Source of the DNA: Bog-473 sp963763575
GTDB lineage: Bacteria; Actinomycetota; Acidimicrobiia; Acidimicrobiales; RAAP-2
Length of the DNA stretch: 64,000 nucleotides
Assembly (NCBI GenBank): GCA_963763575.1
Contig: CAVXPD010000002.1
Span: 107,855 to 171,854, forward strand
Direction of reading: 5' to 3'
The position numbers were made by a program, and so were the translations under genes. This document shows positions 25,133 through 34,290 of the stretch, piece after piece; positions within the stretch are counted from its first letter, which is position 1, and the number at the start of each line of letters is the position of its first letter. Below the pieces are notes generated by a model. That model saw nothing but the letters and a program-made list of their open reading frames with translations, searched no databases and was not told the origin of the DNA.

Positions 25133-25339
25133 TCAGCCGACGGCGCGCACGTTCGCGGCCTGCAGGCCCTTCGGGCCTTGGTTCGTCTCGAATTCGACCT
25201 TTTGACCTTCTTCGAGATTGCGGTAGCCCGTACCTGAAATCGCGCTGTAGTGCACGAATACGTCGGGGCCTCCACCGTCCTGGGTGATGAAGCCGAAGCC
25301 CTTCTCACCGTTGAACCACTTCACGGAACCAGTTGCCAT
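25133..25339 (-). CDS. cold shock protein (CspA family)
   Basis: 68 residues, a complete cold-shock OB-fold: RNP1 KGFGFIT and RNP2 VFVHYSAI, beginning MATGSVKWFNGEKG. It binds single-stranded RNA/DNA as a chaperone. The ATG has an AGGAG site. The usual long leader could lie in the 271-bp upstream gap, but no leader structure was confirmed. A strong terminator follows. Confidence 0.95.
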   Translation of the reverse strand: MATGSVKWFNGEKGFGFITQDGGGPDVFVHYSAISGTGYRNLEEGQKVEFETNQGPKGLQAANVRAVG

Positions 25340-25610
25340 TGAAAATCCACTCCTCTCCTGGCCAGATTTAGCCCGTTTCGTGGGGGGCCATGGCCGGTAG
25401 CTCTTGCGAGCTAGAGGGATTTCCAAACTGTCGTGGTGGTGCCCTCGGGACAGAACCATAGCGCGGCCTTCCGAGCCGAGTGGTGTTTCCTCGCGGACGC
25501 TCCCAGAAGGGTCACCAAGTGTTCACACGGTTCCCATAGGGGTCCCGAAGATCCGTACGCAGTTTCGTGCCTATCGTGGACCCGCGTCGGCCCGAACGAG
25601 AGGGGGGCAC

Positions 25611-26975
25611 ATGACCACCGTCACGAACCCGTACCTGCAAGGAAACTACGCCCCCGTGCAAGAGGAGGTGACGGCGACCGAGTTGGCGGTCACGGGGTCC
25701 ATCCCGCAGGAGCTGTGCGGGCGGTACCTGCGGAACGGGCCGAACCCCGTGACGCCGCAGGACCCGGCGAGCTATCACTGGTTCACCGGCGACGGCATGG
25801 TGCACGGGATCCGGCTGCGGGACGGCCGGGCCGAGTGGTACCGCAACCGATGGGTGCGTTCGGCCGAAGTGGCCCGTGCCCTTGGCGAGGAGCCGAAGCC
25901 TGGCCCGGTCCATTCCGGCATGGACTTCGCGCCCAACACCAACGTCATCGGGCATGCAGGCCGCACCTTCGCAATCGTGGAGGCCGGCGCGTTGCCGTAC
26001 GAGCTCACCGACGAGCTCGACACCATCGGGGCGTGCGACTTCGAGGGGACGCTCACCGGCGGTTACACGGCGCACCCCAAGCGCGACCCGGAGAGCGGCG
26101 AGCTCTACGCCGTGTCGTACTTCTGGGGCTGGGGAGACGACGTGGACGTGAGCGTCCTCGACCCGAGCGGCCACGTGCGCTCCTCACGCCGGGTGACGAT
26201 GGGTGGGTCCGTCAGCGTGCACGACTGCGCCATCACCGAGCGTTCGCTGGTGCTGCTCGATCTGCCGGTGACCTTCAGCATGGAGGCGGCCGCCTCGGGC
26301 TCGCAGTTCCCTTACCGCTGGCAGGAGGACTACCACGCACGAGTCGGCCTGCTGCCCCGCGACGGCGATACCACGGCGGTGGTCTGGCACGACGTGGAGC
26401 CCTGCTACGTGTTCCACTTCATGAACGCCTACGACGAGCCCAGCGGCGGGGTCGTGCTCGATGTGGTGCGCCACTCGTCCATGTTTCGCACCCACGTGCT
26501 CGGGCCGAGCGAGGGCCTGCCGACGCTCGAGCGATGGCATCTCGATGGCCGGGGGGGAGCCGTCAAGGACGAGCGCCTCGACGACCATGGGCAGGAGTTC
26601 CCTCGGGTCGACGAGCGCGTGGTGGGCCGTCCGCACCGCTACGGCTATGCCGTAGGCGTGAACGTCGACGAGAACGACGACGTCGCCTTCAGCGAGTCGG
26701 TCCTCGTTCGCCACGATCTCGAACGCGGCACGAGGGTGGAGCGCTCCTTCGGGCGCGGCGCCTCCGTGGGCGAGGCGGTGTTCGTGCCGCGGGCAGATGA
26801 CGCCGGTGAGGCCGACGGCTGGCTGCTCACGCTGGCGTACTCGCCCGAGCGCGACGCCTCGGCGCTGCACATCCTCAATGCCGAGGACCCGGCGGGCGAG
26901 GCGGAGGCAGTGGTCGAACTGCCCCAACGCGTTCCTCTCGGCTTCCACGGCAACTGGGTGCCCGACCAGCTCTGA
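25611..26975 (+). CDS. carotenoid oxygenase family protein
   Basis: 454 residues. The four iron-binding histidines of the retinal pigment epithelial membrane protein/carotenoid cleavage family are visible: TAHPKRD, VHDCAI, VFHFMNAYD and, near the C terminus, GFHGNWVPD. The opening GRYLRNGPNP and HWFTGDGMVHG are also typical. It cleaves a double bond in carotenoids, stilbenes or related olefins. The ATG follows a GAGGGGGG ribosome binding site. It is divergent from the cold shock gene. Confidence 0.93.
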   Translation: MTTVTNPYLQGNYAPVQEEVTATELAVTGSIPQELCGRYLRNGPNPVTPQDPASYHWFTGDGMVHGIRLRDGRAEWYRNRWVRSAEVARALGEEPKPGPVHSGMDFAPNTNVIGHAGRTFAIVEAGALPYELTDELDTIGACDFEGTLTGGYTAHPKRDPESGELYAVSYFWGWGDDVDVSVLDPSGHVRSSRRVTMGGSVSVHDCAITERSLVLLDLPVTFSMEAAASGSQFPYRWQEDYHARVGLLPRDGDTTAVVWHDVEPCYVFHFMNAYDEPSGGVVLDVVRHSSMFRTHVLGPSEGLPTLERWHLDGRGGAVKDERLDDHGQEFPRVDERVVGRPHRYGYAVGVNVDENDDVAFSESVLVRHDLERGTRVERSFGRGASVGEAVFVPRADDAGEADGWLLTLAYSPERDASALHILNAEDPAGEAEAVVELPQRVPLGFHGNWVPDQL

Positions 26976-27007
26976 GCTGGTCCCGGTTGCGATCCGCGCC
27001 CCTGGGG

Positions 27008-27013
27008 TAGGAT
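27008..27013 (+). promoter_or_regulatory. -10 box TAGGAT, leaderless start
   Basis: TAGGAT ends exactly 7 nt before the GTG at 27021 and no ribosome binding site is present, so the mRNA should start at the GTG. Confidence 0.6.
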
Positions 27014-27020
27014 TTCAACC

Positions 27021-27815
27021 GTGTTCGTCTGGCAGTGGGTCCAGCAGCACCGAGTGCTGACGGTCCTGATCCTCGCCTTCGTCATCCTGAGTACGGCCGG
27101 AGGGACGGCCTGGGCGCTCGTGTTCCGCACCGTGTCCTCCCCCGTGGGCTTGCGGGAGGCGTTGCGCATCTATCGGCGTGAGCAGACGGAGAGGATGCTC
27201 GCCAACTTCCGCAATCGCTTGCCTTCTCCCGGCGTGTACACGTACCGGACCTCGGGCGGTGAGGGCCTCAGCCTGATGGGCATGGCTCGCTCGTTTCCCT
27301 CGTCCACCTCCATGATCGTGACGGAGGGCAGCTGCGCGACCGTGAGCTGGGTGCCGATCGTGGAGCACACCGAGACGACGAGCGTCTGCACCGAGCCCAA
27401 CGGCGCCCTCGACGTGCCGCGCCTGGTCACGAACGAATCGATCGCGGGCTCCGATACGACCTCAACGGTCAAGTGCCCGTCGACGGCCTATCTGCTGCCG
27501 CCGGCTGCCCACGACGGCGAGCGGTGGTCGGCGTCCTGCTCCCTCGAGAACCCGGCCGAGCAGGTGGAATTGGCCGGACAAGTTCTCGGCCGCTCGAACA
27601 TCACCGTTGGCGGCAAAAACGTGACCGTCGAGCACACGCGCTTCGCCCTCACCTTCAGAGGCGGAGAGCAGGGCAACAATCCGACGGACTTCTGGATCGT
27701 CCCCAGCACCGGCCTCATCGTGCGGGAGAAGGAATCGGTCGGCGTGACCTCCGGGGGCGTGGCCTACCGCGAGAACATGGAGGCCACGCTCGCCAGTCTG
27801 GACCCGGTCCACTAG
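27021..27815 (+). CDS. membrane-anchored extracytoplasmic protein of unknown function
   Basis: 264 residues. One N-terminal helix (VLTVLILAFVILSTAGGTAWALVF) anchors a soluble outer domain rich in beta strands, with four or so cysteines (SCATVS, SVCTEP, VKCPST, ASCSLE) that could form disulfides. GVYTYRTSGGEGLSLMG and WIVPSTGLIVREKE suggest a secreted beta-sheet domain. I do not recognise the family. The start is supported by a leaderless promoter. It is convergent with the GH76 gene. Confidence 0.65.
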   Translation: MFVWQWVQQHRVLTVLILAFVILSTAGGTAWALVFRTVSSPVGLREALRIYRREQTERMLANFRNRLPSPGVYTYRTSGGEGLSLMGMARSFPSSTSMIVTEGSCATVSWVPIVEHTETTSVCTEPNGALDVPRLVTNESIAGSDTTSTVKCPSTAYLLPPAAHDGERWSASCSLENPAEQVELAGQVLGRSNITVGGKNVTVEHTRFALTFRGGEQGNNPTDFWIVPSTGLIVREKESVGVTSGGVAYRENMEATLASLDPVH

Positions 27816-27883
27816 GGCGCCTGCAGGGTCCGGGGCGCCGACTGGGCCGGGATTCGAGGTCCGGGATTCTCTGATCGCAATTG

Positions 27884-28951
27884 CTAGGGGTGCGGCGCGG
27901 CACCGGCCAAGAGCGCATAGATCTGCACCATCGCCGCCGCGTTGTTGAGCGGCGATCCCTGTCCGGCGAAGAGACCATGACGGAGCCGCTCGAACTCCCA
28001 CATGTGCGCGCCGTAGTCGAAGGCCAGAGAGCGGTACCGAGGATCCGGTCGCTCCCGGTCCAACGTAAGGAGGTTCCGGAAGAACACCGCATTGAACGCC
28101 GGGTCCTGCGTCACGAGCTGCGCAACCGAGAACCCGCCGACGTAGGCAGCCGCCGTCGCCACGGCGTGGTCCAGGAACGACGGGTCTGCGGTCTGTCGGG
28201 CCAGGAGCACGCCGGCCCCGATCATGGACCCTTGGTTGTAGGACCAAATGGTCGGGTTCCGCGTCCCGTCGGGCGCGATCTGGTCCACGTACAGGCCGTC
28301 GCCCCTGAGCAGCGCGCGGCGCGCCCAGTCGTAGATACGGCGCGCCTGGTCGAGATAGGCCGCGTCGCCGGTCGTGTCGTGCAGCCTCAAGGCGAGCTCG
28401 GCCGCCGGCCCGTTGACGCACGTGTTGCGGGAACGGTTGGTCATGGGCTCCTTCCAGCGGATCCCGCCCGGGACCTCCCACGTCGTCTCGGTCGACCAGC
28501 CCGAGACGACGAAGGAGAAGACCCGTTCGGCCAGGCGCAGGAGTCCGGGGTCCCCGGTCAACTCGTGGTGGCGCACGAGCGCGAGCCCCAACCACCCGTT
28601 GTCGTCGTAGTACCGGTCCCCACCGCTCCCGAGCGGCGGCGTCACGACCGACTCGAAGCCGGCGTCACCCGCGCCCTCGAGGATGTCCCGATCCCTGCTG
28701 TACTTGGCCAGGCCCCGGGCCATGGCGCCGAGCAGCCGCATCGCATCGGCCTGGCCGGCCAGGGATCCGAACGTACAGAGCGCCGACCAGGTGTCGGCGA
28801 ACGGCCACAGGGTCTCGTAGTCGCGCCCGAAGAACCACCAGCGCCGGGTCCCGAAGAGGTCGTGCTCCCGGCTGTGGAGTCGGGGCGACCGGATCGCGGC
28901 CAACGTCGCGTTCGCCCGCTGCAGGGCCTCTCCGTCGGAGACGTCCCCCAC
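27884..28951 (-). CDS. glycoside hydrolase family 76-like (alpha-1,6-mannanase fold)
   Basis: 355 residues, an (alpha/alpha)6 barrel. The paired aspartates of GH76 appear in DRYYDDNGWLGLAL. Other typical segments are IRWKEPMTNRSRNTCVNGPA, IWSYNQGSMIGAGVLL and FNAVFFRNLL. The family cleaves alpha-1,6-mannans such as those in actinobacterial lipomannan or fungal walls. No signal peptide is visible, so it may act in the cytosol or be exported by another route. GTG start. Confidence 0.78.
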   Translation of the reverse strand: MGDVSDGEALQRANATLAAIRSPRLHSREHDLFGTRRWWFFGRDYETLWPFADTWSALCTFGSLAGQADAMRLLGAMARGLAKYSRDRDILEGAGDAGFESVVTPPLGSGGDRYYDDNGWLGLALVRHHELTGDPGLLRLAERVFSFVVSGWSTETTWEVPGGIRWKEPMTNRSRNTCVNGPAAELALRLHDTTGDAAYLDQARRIYDWARRALLRGDGLYVDQIAPDGTRNPTIWSYNQGSMIGAGVLLARQTADPSFLDHAVATAAAYVGGFSVAQLVTQDPAFNAVFFRNLLTLDRERPDPRYRSLAFDYGAHMWEFERLRHGLFAGQGSPLNNAAAMVQIYALLAGAAPHP

Positions 28952-28992
28952 TGGATCCGTAGGAGGGAGGACCGCGCCGCCCTACCCGCTCA

Positions 28993-30105
28993 TCAAGCGG
29001 GTGCCGCCTCCGCCTCGGCCCTGTCCCGGGCCACGGCGTCGTAGGACTCGTAGTCCGAGCCGGTGTCGTCGGAGAACTCGAACTCGAGCAGCCCGACGGC
29101 GCCCCACTTCTCGCGCAGCCAGCCGTCGTTGGCGTCGAGCAGCCCGAGCTTGCGCACGTTCGGGACGAGCTTGGCGAAGAAGTTGCGGGCAAAGCCGCCC
29201 ATGAGATTGGTCTTCATCTGCTCGGCCGCCTGCAGCAAGAACGGGAAGACCGCCTCGCCCGTCGTGCCCAGGCGCTCCCACACCTCGGGTGTCGTGGCCC
29301 GCGCCCTCTGGTTGAGCGTGGCATCGACGAGGAACTCCTGGCGCTCCTTGAGCTCGGCCGCGCTCAGGTTGGCGTAGAACTCAGAGAGCGTCAGCACCCC
29401 GAAAGCGACGTGGCGCGCCTCGTCGGACATCACATAGCGCAAGAGCTTCGTGAGCAGAGGTTCCTTGATCCGCCGCAGCATGTCGCCGAACGCGGCCAGC
29501 GCCAGCGACTCGATCACGATCTGCATCCCCAGGTACGCGATGTCCCAGCGCGAGTCTTCGAGCAGCGACCAGATCTGCGCCTTGAGGAACGGGCTCATCG
29601 GGTAGGCGTCGCCCAACTTGGTGCGCAGGTACTTGGCGAAGACCTCGGTGTGGCGCGCCTCGTCCATCGTTTGCGTCGACGCGTAGTACTTGGCGTCGAT
29701 CCAGGGGACGGTTTCGACGATCTTGGCCGCCGTCATCATCGCTCCCTGCTCGCCGTGCATGAACTGCGACAGGTTCGCCTTGAAGAACTCGATGCCGAGC
29801 TGCAGGTACTCCTTCTCCGCCCACTTCGCCATGGGTGAGCCCGGCAGCGTGCCGGCCACCCGCGCGACGGCGAGCACCTGGTTCTCCTGCTCGGCCACGA
29901 GCCGCTCGGGGTCGACCTCGATGGACCAGTCGAGGTCGCGCACGCTGTTCCACTGCGACCCCATCGCCTTGTTGTAGAGCGTGACGAGCTGCCCGCGGTC
30001 ACGCTCGTAGTCCCAGAGGAAGAGGCGCTCCGCGTTGTCGTGGATGACCTGCACGGCGGCCTCGACGTCCTGCGGGCCCGGCAGCGGAGGGTTCACGTCG
30101 GTCAT
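28993..30105 (-). CDS. ferritin-like diiron protein (R2/AurF-like)
   Basis: 370 residues, mainly helical. Diiron ligands can be read as a Glu in HGEQGAMM, EARH in TMDEARHTEV, a Glu in QIVIESLALAAFGD and EARH in SDEARHVAFG, i.e. two E..(D)ExxH half-sites. Such proteins are oxygenases, desaturases or R2-like oxidases. Its place at the end of an acyl-CoA gene run suggests a lipid or aromatic substrate (inference). It has its own TAAGTT box 6 nt upstream of the ATG, inside the stop codon of the SDR gene. Confidence 0.78.
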   Translation of the reverse strand: MTDVNPPLPGPQDVEAAVQVIHDNAERLFLWDYERDRGQLVTLYNKAMGSQWNSVRDLDWSIEVDPERLVAEQENQVLAVARVAGTLPGSPMAKWAEKEYLQLGIEFFKANLSQFMHGEQGAMMTAAKIVETVPWIDAKYYASTQTMDEARHTEVFAKYLRTKLGDAYPMSPFLKAQIWSLLEDSRWDIAYLGMQIVIESLALAAFGDMLRRIKEPLLTKLLRYVMSDEARHVAFGVLTLSEFYANLSAAELKERQEFLVDATLNQRARATTPEVWERLGTTGEAVFPFLLQAAEQMKTNLMGGFARNFFAKLVPNVRKLGLLDANDGWLREKWGAVGLLEFEFSDDTGSDYESYDAVARDRAEAEAAPA

Positions 30106-30111
30106 CCTTAG

Positions 30112-30117
30112 AACTTA
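30112..30117 (-). promoter_or_regulatory. -10 box TAAGTT, leaderless start of the ferritin-like gene
   Basis: TAAGTT on the minus strand ends 6 nt before the ATG at 30105 and overlaps the TAA stop of the upstream SDR gene, giving a possible internal promoter. Confidence 0.45.
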
Positions 30118-31029
30118 CTTCCGGCGCCCGCCCATGTTGGCGTTGGGCGCGGCCTTGGCCACCAGGTCGGGCACGACCTTGCCCAGCTCCGCCGGCTCCC
30201 ACCGGTCGCCCTTGTCGGCTCCTGGGCCGGCCACCCAGCCCTCGGCCACGCTGATGTGGTCTCCCTGCACGTTGAAGACACGGCCGGTGATGTCCTTGGA
30301 CTCGGGGCTGCCGAGCCAGACCACGATCGGTGCGATGTTGGCGGGGTCGAAGGGGTCGAACTGCTCCGGCTTCTTCTCCGCCGAAGCCGTGCCCATACCG
30401 AGGTTCTCGGTCATGCGGGTGAGGGCGGCCGGGGCGATCGCGTTGACGGTGACGCCATAGCGGCCGAGCTCCATGCTGGCGATGATGGTGAAGGCCGCGA
30501 TGCCGGCCTTGGCGGCGCCGTAGTTGGTCTGGCCCACGTTGCCGTAGATGCCCGACGGCGACGTGGTGTTGATGATGCGGGCGTCGTTGGTCTCGCCCGC
30601 CTTGGTGCGGTTGCGCCAGTACTCGACGGCGTGGCGGGTGGGCGCGAACGTGCCGCGCAGGTGCACCTTGATCACGGCGTCCCACTCCTCGATCGTCATG
30701 TTCACCAGCATGCGATCGCGCAGGATGCCTGCGTTGTTCACCAGGACGTCGATCGTGCCGAAACTGTCGAGCGCCGCCTGAATGAGGCGGCCCGCCCCCT
30801 CGTAGTCCGAGACGTCGTCGCCGTTGGCGACGGCCTCCCCGCCCATGCCGCGGATCTCGTCGACGACCTCGCCCGCCGGCCCGGCCGAGGATCCGGACCC
30901 GTCGACCTCGGCGCCGAGGTCGTTGACGACCACCTTGGCCCCTTCGCTGGCAAAGGCGAGCGCGTGCTCGCGCCCGATGCCGCGGCCAGCCCCGGTGATG
31001 ACGACGACCCGTCCGTCACAGATACCCAC
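30115..31029 (-). CDS. short-chain dehydrogenase (17beta-HSD4/MFE-type)
   Basis: 304 residues. NAD-binding TGAGRGIGREHALAFASEG, VVNDLG with the family's extended loop, NNAG in VLVNNAGILRDRM, a catalytic Ser in NTTSPSGIYG and YxxxK in NYGAAKAG. The wording matches the dehydrogenase part of peroxisomal-type multifunctional enzymes, which oxidise 3-hydroxyacyl-CoA. A C-terminal extension of about 50 residues lacks a hydratase domain. AAAGGAG precedes the GTG. It follows the acyl-CoA synthetase by 2 bp. Confidence 0.88.
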   Translation of the reverse strand: MGICDGRVVVITGAGRGIGREHALAFASEGAKVVVNDLGAEVDGSGSSAGPAGEVVDEIRGMGGEAVANGDDVSDYEGAGRLIQAALDSFGTIDVLVNNAGILRDRMLVNMTIEEWDAVIKVHLRGTFAPTRHAVEYWRNRTKAGETNDARIINTTSPSGIYGNVGQTNYGAAKAGIAAFTIIASMELGRYGVTVNAIAPAALTRMTENLGMGTASAEKKPEQFDPFDPANIAPIVVWLGSPESKDITGRVFNVQGDHISVAEGWVAGPGADKGDRWEPAELGKVVPDLVAKAAPNANMGGRRK

Positions 31030-31031
31030 GT

Positions 31032-32621
31032 TCAGCTCCTTTGGTGTTCGTCAGTGCCGGCGTTCGCCGTCCGGTACTGCTCGCGCAGCTTCCTCTTGAA
31101 GATCTTCCCAGTATCCTCCCGCGGCAGCTCCGAGACGAAGTCGATGCGGCGCGGGCACTTGAAGTGGGCCAAATGCTGGCGGCAGAACTCCATGAGCTCC
31201 GCCGCCAGCGCCTCGTTGCCCTCGACCCCCTCGGCGGGCTGGACCACCGCCACGACCACCTCGCCCCACTCCTCGTCGGGCACGCCGATGGTGCCGACGT
31301 CGCCGACAGCGGGGTGCTCGAGGAGCACGGCGTCGACCTCGGCCGGATAGATGTTCACCCCGCCGGAGATGATGAGGTTGGCCGTCCGGTCGGTGAGGTA
31401 CAAGAAGCCCTCGTCGTCCATGAAGCCCATGTCGCCGAGCGTGAAGTAGTCGCCTCGGAACGCCCCCGCCGTCTTCTCGGGGTCGCCGTAGTACTCGAAC
31501 CGCGTCGTCGCGGGTGCCTGGAGGAACACGAGCCCGTTCTCGCCGGCGGGCAGCTCGTTGCCCTCCTCGTCGGCGATCTTTACCAGTCCCGGTGCCATCG
31601 GCCGGCCGACCGTGCCGGGATGCGCCAGCCAGGTCTTGGAGTCGACGAGAGTGCCCAGGCCCTCGGTGGCGGCGTAGTACTCGACGATCACCGGCCCGAG
31701 CCAGTCGATCATCCGCTGCTTGATGGGTACCGGACAGGGTGCCGCACCATGGATCACGAAGCGCAGCGACGACGTGTCGTAGCGCCGCCGGGTCTCCTCG
31801 GGCAGGGCCACCAGCCGGTGGAACATCGTGGGCACCATGTGGCTGTGGGTGACGCCGTGCGCCTCGACGAGGCGGAGCGACTCGATGGCGTCCCAGTGGT
31901 CCATGACCACGATCGGCACGCCGTAGAGGAAAGGCACGGCCACCGAGAAGGCCAGGGGCGCGGCGTGGTAGAGCGGGCCCGTGAGCAGGTGGGCGTCGAC
32001 GCTGTTCGCCCAGTCCTCGTCGTAGCGACAGAAGTTGACCGCCGCCAGCGCGCTGACGGCGGCCGAGTCGCGGTGCACACCCTTGGCCCGGCCGGTGGTC
32101 CCCGACGTGTAGAGCATCTGCGTGCCGATGACCGGGTCGTCGATGTCGGAGGCGTCCTCGGCGGCGACGACCGTGTTGTACATCTCGAAGCCGGGTAGAT
32201 AGCCGCCGGTGTTGATGCGCACCAGCCCCGGCCGGCCGGCGGCGGCGGCCACCGTCACCCGCTCGCCCAGCTGGGCCGAGCACACGAAGGCCTTGGCCTC
32301 GCAATTGTCGATGATGTACCCGGCCTCCTCGCCCGTGAGGTGCCAGTTGATCGGCGTGAGGCGAAGCCCGATGCGTTGCGAGGCGTAGAGAACCTCGAGG
32401 AACTCCGGCACGTTGGTGCACATGAGGGCCAGCGAATCGCCCGCCTGGAGCCCGCGGGCCCGCAGGGCGCGGGCGAGGCGGTTGATGTTGTGGTTGAGGT
32501 CCTCGTAGGAGCGGTCCCCGTGCGGGGTGATCAGCGCCAGGCGGTCCGGGATGCGCGCTGCCCACCAGGCGTGCAGCATCCCCTGCGCCGCGGCGGCGCG
32601 CTTGTCCTCGGGGAGGGTCAC
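31032..32621 (-). CDS. acyl-CoA synthetase (AMP-forming, ANL superfamily)
   Basis: 529 residues. The AMP-binding core YTSGTTGRAKGVHRD, the motif YYAATEG, the hinge region YLTDRTANLIISGGVNIYP and the catalytic C-terminal Lys in LPREDTGKIFKRKL are all present. It activates a carboxylic acid as its CoA thioester with ATP. The GTG start overlaps the DUF35 stop (GTGA). With the neighbouring thiolase-fold protein, SDR and acyl-CoA dehydrogenase it forms a beta-oxidation-like set. The chain or ring substrate is unknown. Confidence 0.92.
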   Translation of the reverse strand: MTLPEDKRAAAAQGMLHAWWAARIPDRLALITPHGDRSYEDLNHNINRLARALRARGLQAGDSLALMCTNVPEFLEVLYASQRIGLRLTPINWHLTGEEAGYIIDNCEAKAFVCSAQLGERVTVAAAAGRPGLVRINTGGYLPGFEMYNTVVAAEDASDIDDPVIGTQMLYTSGTTGRAKGVHRDSAAVSALAAVNFCRYDEDWANSVDAHLLTGPLYHAAPLAFSVAVPFLYGVPIVVMDHWDAIESLRLVEAHGVTHSHMVPTMFHRLVALPEETRRRYDTSSLRFVIHGAAPCPVPIKQRMIDWLGPVIVEYYAATEGLGTLVDSKTWLAHPGTVGRPMAPGLVKIADEEGNELPAGENGLVFLQAPATTRFEYYGDPEKTAGAFRGDYFTLGDMGFMDDEGFLYLTDRTANLIISGGVNIYPAEVDAVLLEHPAVGDVGTIGVPDEEWGEVVVAVVQPAEGVEGNEALAAELMEFCRQHLAHFKCPRRIDFVSELPREDTGKIFKRKLREQYRTANAGTDEHQRS

Positions 32622-33076
32622 GGCGCACCGGCCGGGCGGAAGAGCGCCAGTTGCCGGCCGTCGCTGAGCGGCTCCCAGGTGACCAGGACGTCCATGCCGC
32701 TGTGCACGTCGCCCGGCGGGCACCCGACCACGTTGGTGAGCATGCGGACGCCCTCGTCGAGGTCGACCAGGGCGACGCAATACGGTTCGCCCCCGGAGAA
32801 TCGGGCGCCGGCCGCCTCGGGCCGGTGCTCCACCACGGCGGCGTAGACGGTGGCTCGGCCACTTGCGGTCCGCCATTCGAGCGCGTCGCGCCCGGAGGCG
32901 CAGTGTGGACAGAACGCACGAGGGTAGAAGACGCCCCGGTCGCACGCGGTGCACCACTGCACGAGCAGCCGTCCTTCCCGGGTGGCCTCCCAGAACGGCC
33001 CGCTGTCGACGCCCACCGGCGGCTCGAGGCGAGCCGGGACGGCGTCCGCCCCCATCGGCGCCTTCGCCGCGCTCAC
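32618..33076 (-). CDS. DUF35 zinc-ribbon/OB-fold protein
   Basis: 152 residues. The zinc ribbon CTACDRGVFYPRAFCPHCAS (about 43-62) is followed by an OB-fold (GRATVYAAVVEHR, YCVALVDLDEGVRMLTNVVG). GTG at 33076 overlaps the thiolase-like stop (GTGA), and its own stop overlaps the synthetase start, so three proteins are coupled. It should bind the thiolase-fold partner. The upstream part of the frame is antisense to nothing useful and was excluded. Confidence 0.85.
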   Translation of the reverse strand: MSAAKAPMGADAVPARLEPPVGVDSGPFWEATREGRLLVQWCTACDRGVFYPRAFCPHCASGRDALEWRTASGRATVYAAVVEHRPEAAGARFSGGEPYCVALVDLDEGVRMLTNVVGCPPGDVHSGMDVLVTWEPLSDGRQLALFRPAGAP

Positions 33077-34245
33077 AGGGTCGCCTCCGTGCCGAGCACG
33101 GCGGTGGACATGACCGAGAGGAACATCCCGGACCCGTGGGCAAGGGCGACGTCGGCCCCGTCGACCTGGCGGTCGCCGCACTCGCCGCGCAGCTGCCGCG
33201 TGGCCTCGGTGAGCAGGAACATGCCGTACATGCCCGGGTGGGTGAAGGAGAGGCCGCCGCCGTTGGTGTTCATGGCCAGGGACCCACCCGGACCCAGGTG
33301 ACCGTCGGCGGCGAAGGGGCCACCCTCACCCTTCTTGCAGAAGCCGAGATCCTCGAGGTGCAACAGGGCGGTGATGGTGAAGCTGTCGTAGCTCATGAGT
33401 ACGTCCACGTCGGCCGCTTCGACACCGGCCATCTCGAAGGCGCGGGCGCCCGAGACGATGCCGGGGGTCATGGTCAAGTCGGGCATCTGGCTGATGCCCA
33501 TGTGGTCCGTGCAGGTGGCCGCACCGAGGACGAAGACGGGGGCCTTGCGCAGCGAGCGGGCCCGCTCGGCGCTCGTCATGACGAAGGCGCCCGCCCCGTC
33601 GGTGACGAGGCAGCAGTCGAGGAGGTGCAGCGGGCTCACCTGCAGGGGTGACGCCAGCACATCGTCGACCGTGATCGGGTCGCGATAGCGCGCTCGCGGG
33701 TTCAGGGCCGCCCACTGCCGGGTGCTCACGGCGATCTGGGCCAACTGCGCCGAGGTGGTGCCGAACTCGTGCATGTGGCGGGCGGCGGCCAGGGCATAGG
33801 GGCCCATCGGGGTGCGCAGCCCGTAGGGCATGTCCCACTCCGCCATCGGGTTCGGCCCGCCCATACGCCGCCACTCGCGCGTCCGTCCCCGGGTGCGATC
33901 GCTGCGCGGAGTCGCCGCATAGACGCTGACCACGACGTCGCATACGCCGGCTGCGATCGCAGCGGCCGCGTGCTCGACGTGCACCTCGTAGCTGGAGCCC
34001 CCGGTCATCGTCGACTCGGCGAAGACCGGGTGGACTCCGAGGTACTCGGAGAAGGCGACCGCGGACTCGGGATGGCACACGCCGTCGACGTCGGCGAGCG
34101 TCAGGCCGGCGTCCTCGAGGGCTTCGAGGACCATCGCCACCTCGAGGGCGCGCCCGGTGCGGTCCAGCTCGCCCGTCGGGGAGACATCGTCGGCCACGCC
34201 GACGATGGCCGCGGCGCCGCGCAACGTTCGGTCCACCCCGCTCAT
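33073..34245 (-). CDS. thiolase-fold protein without catalytic cysteines (Ltp2-like aldolase candidate)
   Basis: 390 residues of thiolase fold. Where thiolases have the nucleophile (NACASG) it reads ESTMTGGSSYEVHV, and where the second Cys sits (GxCxG) it reads AHGSGMFLS, so both cysteines are missing. The histidine is kept in NTNGGGLSFTHPG. A conserved YDSFTITALLHLED segment is present. Thiolase-like proteins that lack these cysteines and pair with DUF35 include the steroid aldolase Ltp2, which uses tyrosines. An aldolase or carrier role is therefore more likely than thiolysis; this is inference. Confidence 0.8.
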   Translation of the reverse strand: MSGVDRTLRGAAAIVGVADDVSPTGELDRTGRALEVAMVLEALEDAGLTLADVDGVCHPESAVAFSEYLGVHPVFAESTMTGGSSYEVHVEHAAAAIAAGVCDVVVSVYAATPRSDRTRGRTREWRRMGGPNPMAEWDMPYGLRTPMGPYALAAARHMHEFGTTSAQLAQIAVSTRQWAALNPRARYRDPITVDDVLASPLQVSPLHLLDCCLVTDGAGAFVMTSAERARSLRKAPVFVLGAATCTDHMGISQMPDLTMTPGIVSGARAFEMAGVEAADVDVLMSYDSFTITALLHLEDLGFCKKGEGGPFAADGHLGPGGSLAMNTNGGGLSFTHPGMYGMFLLTEATRQLRGECGDRQVDGADVALAHGSGMFLSVMSTAVLGTEATL

Positions 34246-34290
34246 CGTCTCTGCCCCCCTGGTCCCGGCTCGACCTCTACGCGTGGCCGG

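Noticed and set aside
25340..25610. Riboswitch or structured thermosensor in the cold shock leader
   Set aside because: A leader is likely by analogy, but I see no clear conserved structure to support a specific element.
27816..27883. Terminator between convergent genes at 27.8 kb
   Set aside because: GC-rich palindromic words only; no stem longer than about 6 bp with a consistent loop.
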